Source: JBLRWS01 sp047921075
GTDB taxonomy: Bacteria > Bacteroidota > Rhodothermia > Balneolales > Balneolaceae
Assembly (NCBI GenBank): GCA_047921075.1
Contig: JBLRWS010000074.1
Location: 1 to 11,023, forward strand
Length of the DNA stretch: 11,023 nt
Direction of reading: 5' to 3'
How positions within the stretch are numbered: position 1 is the first letter of the stretch; each line of letters begins with the position of its first letter. This document shows positions 5,695 to 11,023 of this stretch, piece after piece. Position numbers and translations under genes: made by a program. The notes under the pieces are model-generated. The model saw nothing but the letters and a program-made list of their open reading frames with translations. It was not told the DNA's origin and ran no database searches.

Positions 5695-7146
5695 ATGGCT
5701 TTCGACTACGACGTGATCATCCTTGGCAGTGGACCCGCCGGCTTTTCCTGTGCCATGCAAAGCTCCAAGTTTGATAAACGTGTGCTTCTTGTAGAAGCAA
5801 ATCCGGATCATCTTGGCGGAACGTGGATCAACACCGGTACCGTACCCAGCAAATCGCTTCGCGAAGCAACCAAGCTGATTATGAACTTTCACCGCCAATT
5901 TGGCGACGATCGCGGGCGCAAACCGTTCGAGCGGTTCCGTATGGAAGATCTGCTTCGCTATAACCGGGAAATTCTTGAGTCAAAAAACCAGAAGGTGAAA
6001 GATGACATCATAAAAAACGAAGTAGATACTGTGCGCGGTTGGGGAAAACTGGTGGACGGCCACACCGTGGAAGTGGTTACTCAGTTTGATCAGAAAACAA
6101 CCTATACTGCAAAACGAATCCTTATTTCAACCGGTAGCAGCCCGCGCAAGCCGGAGAGATTCGAAATCGATCACACTAATGTTCTCGATTACGAGTCTAT
6201 TCTGAAACTGACACATATTCCGCGGCGGCTGGCCATTGTGGGCAGCGGGATTATTGCTCTGGAGTATGCTACCATTTTTGCATCGCTGGGAACCCGGGTT
6301 GTGATTCTGTCGGAAGAGGAAGAGATTCTCCCCTTTCTGGATGAAGAAATACACGCCGAGCTGATCAAGATTGTGAAGAAGAAAAATATTGGGCTTCACC
6401 GGGCTGTTCAGGTCGAGTCGGTAGAAGAGAACAAGCTTCGTACCTGTATTGATGTGGCTTTTCGAAATCAAAGCGGTGACACCCGTTTGCAGGTTATCGA
6501 AACAGAGCATGTACTTTACGCCTGTGGCAATCGGCCAAATACCGAAGGAATAGGGCTGGAAAATGCCGATGTAAAACGCGATGAACGTGGATATATTGAT
6601 GTTACGGATAGATACCAAACATCCGCCAAAAATATCTATGCGGCCGGTGATGTAATCGGACATCCATCTCAGGCGTCGGTATCGTTTGTACAGGGGCGGC
6701 TGGCAGCTTGCACCATGTTCGATATGCCTTCCGATGATCAATCCTCCACCATCCCCTACAGTATCTATTCCATTCCGGAAATTGCCGGTATCGGCCTCAC
6801 GGAGAAAGAGGCACAAGAGCAAGGGATAGAGGCAACCGTGGGCCGGGCCTACTACAAAAACATCACCCAAGCCGACCTGAACCATCTCGAAGACGGTGTT
6901 CTAAAGCTCGTGTTTCGCACCGATAACCTGAAGCTGCTGGGCATTCATATTATTGGCGATCATGCGGCAGACCTAATACACCTCGGGCAGAGTGTGATGA
7001 TGTTGAAGGGAGATATTCAATATTTCATCAAGCATGTGCTGAGCTACCCGAGTTTTGGGGAGGCGTACCGAATTGCCGCATTCAACGGGGTAAACCGGGT
7101 GTACAAAGCCGGTGTGAAATACAAGAAAATCCTGAACCGATCGTAA
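5695..7146 (+). CDS. sthA: Soluble pyridine nucleotide transhydrogenase (SthA-type)
   Basis: A 483-residue FAD flavoprotein of the dihydrolipoamide dehydrogenase/glutathione reductase superfamily. It has an N-terminal FAD Rossmann motif GSGPAG (11-16), a central NAD(P) motif VGSGIIALE (182-190), the second FAD motif YAAGDV (315-320), and a dimerisation domain from about 350. At the active-site helix the dithiol CxxxxC is replaced: GGTWINTGTVPSK has W44 and T49 where lipoamide dehydrogenase has cysteines, and the C-terminal His-Glu pair region reads YPSFGEAYRIAAFNGVNR (451-468), as in SthA. Loss of the disulfide with retention of both nucleotide sites marks the energy-independent NADPH/NAD+ transhydrogenase, which balances NADPH and NADH. 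It is divergent from sodA and convergent with the DUF429 gene (18 nt between stops, no strong terminator). A related dithiol-free oxidoreductase with another acceptor is the main alternative. Confidence 0.88.
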   Translation: MAFDYDVIILGSGPAGFSCAMQSSKFDKRVLLVEANPDHLGGTWINTGTVPSKSLREATKLIMNFHRQFGDDRGRKPFERFRMEDLLRYNREILESKNQKVKDDIIKNEVDTVRGWGKLVDGHTVEVVTQFDQKTTYTAKRILISTGSSPRKPERFEIDHTNVLDYESILKLTHIPRRLAIVGSGIIALEYATIFASLGTRVVILSEEEEILPFLDEEIHAELIKIVKKKNIGLHRAVQVESVEENKLRTCIDVAFRNQSGDTRLQVIETEHVLYACGNRPNTEGIGLENADVKRDERGYIDVTDRYQTSAKNIYAAGDVIGHPSQASVSFVQGRLAACTMFDMPSDDQSSTIPYSIYSIPEIAGIGLTEKEAQEQGIEATVGRAYYKNITQADLNHLEDGVLKLVFRTDNLKLLGIHIIGDHAADLIHLGQSVMMLKGDIQYFIKHVLSYPSFGEAYRIAAFNGVNRVYKAGVKYKKILNRS

Positions 7147-7164
7147 ACGGCTCAGCCACCGGCT

Positions 7165-7869
7165 TTATACGTAGTGAATCGCTTTAGGTAGTCCCTTGCT
7201 ATCATTTTCCGGATTGGCAGGAAGTGTTTTTATTCCCTTCTCCTTCGACTGTTTTGCAGCCAGTGCCAATGCCATGGCATCTACGATATCATCTTCGGCT
7301 ACTTCATTTCTCCGAAATTCTTCCTTGATGTCGCGAAAAAAATCGGCCGCTACCGGTTCGTGGTTCGTAACCAGGTCCAGCCGGTGGCGCAGCCCTTTCT
7401 TGATACTTTTTTTCTGATAGATCATCCCGCCGTTTAAATTCCTGAAGAGTAATTCGGGATGGCTCTCCAGCACTCGCTCGGTATGCTCCGGGTTGCTCTG
7501 CAGAAAGGTATCAATGGTTCGGATTTTCGGTGTGATATTCCACGCCTGAAGGGTTAGCTTTTTCTCGGTATAATCGAAACTTTGCAGGTTTGCTTCTACA
7601 TACGATGGCGCATGCAGTGCCGGGCGAATCGGCGGGCTGAATACGCTTGACGCATACTCACTGCCCAGCATTTCGCGAAGCAGCGCATCACATTCACGGG
7701 TATAGTTTTCATCTTCAAGGCCGATGGGCATATCCACAAAAATGCGGTCGTATGTTTGAAATGCATCGAACAAACGTTCGTCGGTTCGCAATACCTCGTA
7801 GTGCGGTTTGTCATCGAAGCTGATGAGCAGCCATCCGGCTTTGCATCCGTCTATTCCAGCAGTTTTCAC
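7165..7869 (-). CDS. DUF429 family protein, predicted RNase H-fold nuclease
   Basis: A 234-residue cytoplasmic protein of the DUF429 family. These proteins are predicted to adopt an RNase H-like fold with acidic metal-binding residues; no reaction has been firmly assigned to my knowledge. Conserved blocks seen here are GIDGCKAGWL (5-14) with D7, VDMPIGL (45-51) with D46, SSVFSPP (74-80), ESHPELLFR (135-143) and DDIVDAMALAL (193-203) with a cluster of aspartates. The start is GTG: the motif GIDG begins at residue 5 and no ATG lies in frame between it and the upstream stop. The gene begins 16 nt after the aspS stop on the same strand, so it is probably the second gene of an aspS operon. No link in function to tRNA charging can be read from the sequence. 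Confidence 0.85.
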   Translation of the reverse strand: MKTAGIDGCKAGWLLISFDDKPHYEVLRTDERLFDAFQTYDRIFVDMPIGLEDENYTRECDALLREMLGSEYASSVFSPPIRPALHAPSYVEANLQSFDYTEKKLTLQAWNITPKIRTIDTFLQSNPEHTERVLESHPELLFRNLNGGMIYQKKSIKKGLRHRLDLVTNHEPVAADFFRDIKEEFRRNEVAEDDIVDAMALALAAKQSKEKGIKTLPANPENDSKGLPKAIHYV

Positions 7870-7885
7870 AGTCGTTTCGCTATAA

Positions 7886-9658
7886 TCAGGTTATTTTTTC
7901 TCGAAGTGCAATATGCAGCTCCTTTAGCTGGTGCTCGTCCACCACATCGGGGCAGTTGTCCATGGGACTCTGTGCTCGCTGATTTTTCGGGAACGCAATC
8001 ACATCACGCAGTGAGGTAGCACCGGCCATAATCATAATCATGCGGTCGAGCCCAAGCGCAATACCGCCGTGAGGTGGTGCCCCATAACTGAATGCATCGA
8101 GCAGAAACCCGAACTTGGCGCGGGCTTCCTCTTCGCCAATTCCGAGAAGTTTAAACATTTTGCGTTGCACGGCAGAATCGTGAATACGTATGGAGCCGCC
8201 GCCAATCTCACTTCCATTTAATACAAGATCGTAGGCCCGGGCATTCACCGAATCCGGATCTGACTCCATTTTGTCCACATCCTCCGGTTTGGGCGACGTA
8301 AACGGATGGTGCAAGGCAAAATATCGTTTCTCTTCCTTGTCCCATTCCACCAGCGGGAAATCGGTGACCCATAAAAAGTTGTAGGTATCACTGTCGATCA
8401 GCCCCAGTTCATCGGCCATCATCAGTCGCAGTGTGCCCATTTGTTTGTACACATCGGGAGTTGCGCCGGCAAAAATCAGTACCAGATCACCGCTCTCTGC
8501 CTCTGCACGATCTACCATCTCCTGCACCGTTTCATCGGTCAGAAATTTACCCACACTGCATACGTGGCCCTCGTCGGAAACCTTGATGTAGATCATTCCA
8601 CCCGCGCCGGTCTCTTTTTTTGCCGATTCCGTGAGGCGGTCCAGTGCACCGCGTCCAAGATCTCCCTTTCCGGGAACCGAGATGGCCACAACCCGACCAC
8701 CCTTCTCGATGGTCGATTCAAAAATTTTAAAGCCGCAACTTTCCAACACCGGCGAGAGGTCTTTGATCGTCATGCCAAAACGGGTATCGGGCTTATCCGA
8801 ACCGTAAGTTTCTATCGCTTCTTTGTATGTGAGCCGCGGAAACGCCTCGGGCAGGTCCACGTCCAGATGCTCTTTCCAGATGGTGCGCATCAGCTCTTCG
8901 TGCAGCGAAAAAATGGGCTCTTCATCAACAAACGAGAGCTCTACATCAATCTGTGTGAATTCCGGCTGACGGTCGGCCCGGAGATCTTCATCCCGAAAGC
9001 ACTTTACGATTTGAAAGTAGCGATCCATCCCCGAAACCATCAGCAGCTGCTTGTAGGTTTGCGGGCTTTGTGGCAAAGCGAAAAATTTACCCGGATTTAC
9101 CCGGCTCGGCACCAGATAGTCCCGGGCGCCTTCCGGCGTACTGCGCATCAATACCGGAGTTTCCACTTCGGCAAAATCATGCCCGTGATAGAAGCTCCGC
9201 ACGGTTTGGTACACCCTGGAGCGAAGCATGAGGTTTTGCTGCATATCGGGCCGGCGCAAATCGAGATAGCGGTAGCGCAGCCGAACCTCCTCATTGGTTT
9301 TAATATCGTCTTTAATCTCAAAAGGCGGCGTGTCGGCACGAGAGTAGATGGTCAGTTCCGACACCTCAATCTCCACCTGACCGGTTTTCATCTCGGGATT
9401 GATGTTCACCTCATCCCGGGCCAATACGGTCCCCTTTATACCAATTACATACTCCGAGCGAAGTTCTTCTGCCTGGGCGTGAAGCGCACTGTTTTTTTCA
9501 TCAAATACAATCTGGGTAATTCCGTAACGATCGCGCAGGTCGATGAAAATCACACCTCCCAAATCTCGCCGTGTCGATACCCATCCATTTAAAATGACCT
9601 CTTCTCCTTTCTGATCGAGGGTCAACTCGCCGCACGTGTGCGTTCTAAGCCAGCTCAT
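7886..9658 (-). CDS. aspS: Aspartate--tRNA ligase, bacterial type
   Basis: A 590-residue class II synthetase that charges tRNA(Asp) with aspartate. The order is the bacterial one: OB-fold anticodon domain (about 1-105, NGWVSTRRDLGGVIFIDLRD at 24-43); catalytic core with class II motif 1 around 130-170, TPEGARDYLVPSR (174-186), motif 2 FRDEDLRADRQPEFTQID (221-238) and motif 3 GIALGLDRM (532-540); and the inserted GAD domain (about 295-415). Length is the same as in E. coli. The position that is His in known non-discriminating bacterial enzymes (RRDHGG) is Leu here (RRDLGG, L33), as in the Asp-specific E. coli enzyme. This points to a tRNA(Asp)-specific enzyme, though one residue is weak proof. 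The gene is divergent from the four-helix membrane protein and leads the operon with the DUF429 gene. Confidence 0.97.
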   Translation of the reverse strand: MSWLRTHTCGELTLDQKGEEVILNGWVSTRRDLGGVIFIDLRDRYGITQIVFDEKNSALHAQAEELRSEYVIGIKGTVLARDEVNINPEMKTGQVEIEVSELTIYSRADTPPFEIKDDIKTNEEVRLRYRYLDLRRPDMQQNLMLRSRVYQTVRSFYHGHDFAEVETPVLMRSTPEGARDYLVPSRVNPGKFFALPQSPQTYKQLLMVSGMDRYFQIVKCFRDEDLRADRQPEFTQIDVELSFVDEEPIFSLHEELMRTIWKEHLDVDLPEAFPRLTYKEAIETYGSDKPDTRFGMTIKDLSPVLESCGFKIFESTIEKGGRVVAISVPGKGDLGRGALDRLTESAKKETGAGGMIYIKVSDEGHVCSVGKFLTDETVQEMVDRAEAESGDLVLIFAGATPDVYKQMGTLRLMMADELGLIDSDTYNFLWVTDFPLVEWDKEEKRYFALHHPFTSPKPEDVDKMESDPDSVNARAYDLVLNGSEIGGGSIRIHDSAVQRKMFKLLGIGEEEARAKFGFLLDAFSYGAPPHGGIALGLDRMIMIMAGATSLRDVIAFPKNQRAQSPMDNCPDVVDEHQLKELHIALREKIT

Positions 9659-9701
9659 AAACGATTTTTCTTAACCTGCATTTTTCATTTTTAAAGAATG
9701 G

Positions 9702-9709
9702 CAAAAATA
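9702..9709 (-). promoter_or_regulatory. aspS promoter -7 element (TAnnTTTG)
   Basis: TATTTTTG on the minus strand matches the Bacteroidota -7 consensus TAnnTTTG exactly, 43 nt upstream of the aspS start codon. No convincing -33 TTTG is seen at the expected distance, so the site is only half supported. Confidence 0.45.
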
Positions 9710-9718
9710 GGGAATCTG

Positions 9719-9736
9719 TTAACCATTCGCTTAACC
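9719..9736 (+). repeat. TTAACC direct repeats in the aspS divergent spacer
   Basis: TTAACC occurs at 9719-9724 and 9731-9736, exactly 12 nt apart, and a third time at 9671-9676, 48 nt before the first. The pair lies just upstream of the aspS -7 element, on the side where a -33 or an activator site would be. It is short and could be chance. Confidence 0.3.
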
Positions 9737-9752
9737 TATAAAAAGATTCGCA

Positions 9753-10187
9753 ATGAGTATACTCTTTCTGATCAATCTTGCCGCTTCTCTTTTTATGTGC
9801 GGCCTCATATGGCTGGTGCAGCTTGTGCACTATCCGTTATTTCACCGGCTGGAAAAAACGGACTATCCGGCTCATCAGGCGTTTCACCGCACGCGAATAT
9901 CGTGGATCGTGCTACCGGTGATGCTGGCCGAGTTGGGCACATCGGCCTGGCTGGTGTGGGGGCCGTTTCCGCTGGCTGCCTGGCATGCCGCCGGCCTAAG
10001 CCTGGTCATTGCCGCCTGGCTCTCTACATTCTTTTTGCAGGTTCCGCAGCACGAAATCATTGCATCGGGGTATGAAAAAAAGGCCGTACAGAAACTGATT
10101 AGCGGTAACTGGATTCGTACTATTTTGTGGAGTACCAAATCAATTCTCAGCCTAATTACTCTCTGGCTGTGGCTCGGGATGCTGTAA
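9753..10187 (+). CDS. Small four-helix membrane protein, function unknown
   Basis: A 144-residue protein with four hydrophobic segments (about 4-25, 50-70, 76-96 and 122-143), so an integral inner-membrane protein with both ends on the same side. The hydrophilic parts carry conserved-looking motifs: WLVQLVHYPLF (20-30), HQAFHRTRISW (41-51), QVPQHE (96-101) and GNWIRTILW (118-126). I recall similar small proteins in unrelated bacteria but know no name or function; a distant likeness to four-helix DUF1772-type proteins is possible. Histidines H26, H41, H45 and H100 lie at or near helix ends, which could suit a metal or heme site. It has no signal peptide and no clear ribosome binding site. It is divergent from aspS (94 nt) and 83 nt before the response regulator, which appears to have its own promoter. 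Confidence 0.75.
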   Translation: MSILFLINLAASLFMCGLIWLVQLVHYPLFHRLEKTDYPAHQAFHRTRISWIVLPVMLAELGTSAWLVWGPFPLAAWHAAGLSLVIAAWLSTFFLQVPQHEIIASGYEKKAVQKLISGNWIRTILWSTKSILSLITLWLWLGML

Positions 10188-10189
10188 AC

Positions 10190-10199
10190 GGTAATTACC
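10190..10199. repeat. Perfect 10-bp palindrome GGTAATTACC
   Basis: A perfect dyad 3 nt after the stop of the membrane protein gene and 13 nt before the -35 of the response regulator promoter. It could be an operator for the regulator gene. It has no loop and no T-tract, so it is not a terminator. Confidence 0.3.
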
Positions 10200-10212
10200 T
10201 GAAAACTCTCAC

Positions 10213-10240
10213 TTTACATTTAAAAAAAATCGACTATATT
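10213..10240 (+). promoter_or_regulatory. Promoter of the response regulator gene
   Basis: TTTACA (10213-10218) and TATATT (10235-10240) with a 16-nt A-rich spacer fit a housekeeping sigma promoter; the TATATTTTG that includes the -10 also resembles the Bacteroidota -7 element. Transcription would begin near 10247, leaving a leader of about 24 nt without a Shine-Dalgarno sequence. Confidence 0.45.
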
Positions 10241-10270
10241 TTGTGTCCCGCTATCATTCGATGACCTTCT

Positions 10271-10912
10271 ATGAAACCGATACCCGTTCTTCTTGCCGAT
10301 AAGGCTGATATCAGCCGGGCCGGGATTGACACCATCCTGCGTGAAGCTTCAGGTATACATGTATTGCACGCCGTAAAAAGTGCCAAAGAACTCATCAAGC
10401 TGTACAACAATCACCCTGATTCGGTGTGTGTCATCGCCTCTTCGGTTTCCGATACCAATGTTCATGAATTGATGAGCCATCTGCTGGCCGTAAATCCTAA
10501 TGCTCACGTTCTGGTCGTATCCGGCAATGCCGACCTGATGCATCTGAATCTGGCACTGAAATCGGGAGTGAAGGGATACGTCACAAAAAATGTGAGCGGC
10601 AAAGAACTCATCCATGTATTGAAGAGTGTGCATGCCGGTGAGCGATCCTTCAGCAAATCTGTATCGAAGCTGATTGTTGGCAAATACGCCGACGGCACCC
10701 GCCGGGCGCAGCCGTTTAAGAGTGTGACCAAACGGGAGAAGGAGATACTCTCGCTGATTGTAGAAGGATATACCAGTGCCGAAATTGCCGACATGCTTTA
10801 CATAAGCCCAAGAACGGTAGAGACCCACCGCTCCAATCTGATGCAAAAGCTGAAGATCAAAAATACGGCCGGTCTTGTCCGCTACGCCCTCGAGCAGCAG
10901 AACATTGCTTAA
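10271..10912 (+). CDS. NarL/LuxR-type response regulator lacking the phosphoacceptor Asp
   Basis: A 213-residue two-domain DNA-binding regulator. The receiver-like domain (about 4-122) opens with VLLADKADISRAG, where the usual acidic pair DD reads D10-K11. The phosphoacceptor position, five residues after the aspartate of PD (D50), is I55 in PDSVCVIASSVSD; no aspartate is at or next to it. The conserved Ser and Lys are kept (S84 in VVSGNA, K106 in GYVTK). The C-terminal LuxR-type helix-turn-helix is intact: VTKREKEILSLIVEGYTSAE (152-171) and SPRTVETHRSNLMQKL (179-194). The gene is therefore probably an atypical, phosphorylation-independent regulator, controlled by ligand, partner or its own level. 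No histidine kinase is visible beside it. The stop overlaps by 4 nt the end of a possible minus-strand gene. Class assignment is firm; targets are unknown. Confidence 0.9.
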   Translation: MKPIPVLLADKADISRAGIDTILREASGIHVLHAVKSAKELIKLYNNHPDSVCVIASSVSDTNVHELMSHLLAVNPNAHVLVVSGNADLMHLNLALKSGVKGYVTKNVSGKELIHVLKSVHAGERSFSKSVSKLIVGKYADGTRRAQPFKSVTKREKEILSLIVEGYTSAEIADMLYISPRTVETHRSNLMQKLKIKNTAGLVRYALEQQNIA

Positions 10913-11023
10913 ACACCGTTCATCTCTATCAACCGCTTACGGTTTTGAAACGTCCCTTCTCCCTGCGAACTCCATTCGAAGATTAATCCAAGCCCAACGT
11001 GTGGCACTTTGCCCTCCGCTTTC
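10909..11023 (-). CDS. Possible C-terminal end of an unidentified protein
   Basis: On the minus strand one frame stays open from the window edge for 37 codons and ends at TAA (10909-10911). It reads ...KVPHVGLGLIFEWSSQGEGT, then 14 residues ending NGV. The other two minus-strand frames are closed by stops inside this stretch, and codon use is normal. It would be convergent with the response regulator, overlapping it by 4 nt. I do not recognise the protein. The remaining alternative is a 111-nt non-coding tail. Confidence 0.4.
   Translation of the reverse strand, partial: KAEGKVPHVGLGLIFEWSSQGEGTFQNRKRLIEMNGV

Noticed and set aside
6127..6885. A 252-codon minus-strand open frame opposite sthA
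   Set aside because: Antisense shadow of a well-supported gene, without recognisable motifs.
7147..7164. Terminator between sthA and the DUF429 gene
   Set aside because: Only a 4-bp AGCC-ACC-GGCT stem without a convincing T-tract is present.
8441..9592. A 383-codon plus-strand open frame opposite aspS
   Set aside because: It is a shadow of the codon pattern of a certain aspS reading frame; the translation resembles no protein and is rich in His/Phe, as such shadows are.
10931..10946. AACCG-CTTA-CGGTT hairpin followed by TT as a terminator for the response regulator
   Set aside because: The stem is only 5 bp, the T-tract is too short, and it lies in a possible minus-strand coding frame.

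Overview
The window looks like ordinary chromosomal DNA from a bacterium of the Bacteroidota/Balneolota side of the FCB group. This placement is an inference. It rests on the near absence of Shine-Dalgarno sequences before the starts, a TAnnTTTG-type -7 element upstream of aspS, a GTTCTTTGA-type boxA in the rRNA leader, and the protein mix (bacilliredoxin, a TetR-ABC1 kinase pair, a glycine-rich-tailed lipoprotein). The 16S rRNA fragment in the window would settle the taxonomy by a database search. No mobile element, CRISPR array, tRNA or phage gene is visible.

Layout, left to right. The window opens inside a 16S rRNA gene on the minus strand: only its 5' ~439 nt are present, and its leader (with a boxA-like site and a hairpin at the mature 5' end) and a good -35/-10 promoter fill 440-683. 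A queuosine-precursor transporter of the YhhQ family (minus) lies just upstream of that promoter. Divergent from it, and separated by a short spacer with a candidate operator, is a plus-strand pair: a TetR-fold protein overlapping by 8 nt an ABC1/UbiB-type kinase. The kinase runs into an exact 100-N assembly gap (3426-3525) and loses its C-terminus. On the other side of the gap a minus-strand bacilliredoxin has lost its last residues. Then follow a CBM9-like lipoprotein (+), a shared bidirectional terminator, Mn-type superoxide dismutase (-), a divergent SthA-type pyridine nucleotide transhydrogenase (+), a convergent minus-strand operon aspS - DUF429, a small four-helix membrane protein (+), a NarL/LuxR-type response regulator without a phosphoacceptor aspartate (+), and probably the C-terminal end of a further minus-strand gene.

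Functionally, bacilliredoxin, superoxide dismutase and transhydrogenase form a loose redox and oxidative-stress neighbourhood, although they are not one operon. The TetR-ABC1 pair is the most interesting unit: the two eukaryotic coenzyme Q factors COQ9 (TetR fold) and COQ8 (ABC1 kinase) work together, and here a TetR-fold protein and an ABC1 kinase are translationally coupled. The other noteworthy item is the orphan response regulator that has lost its phosphorylation site. No clear new multi-gene system is evident.
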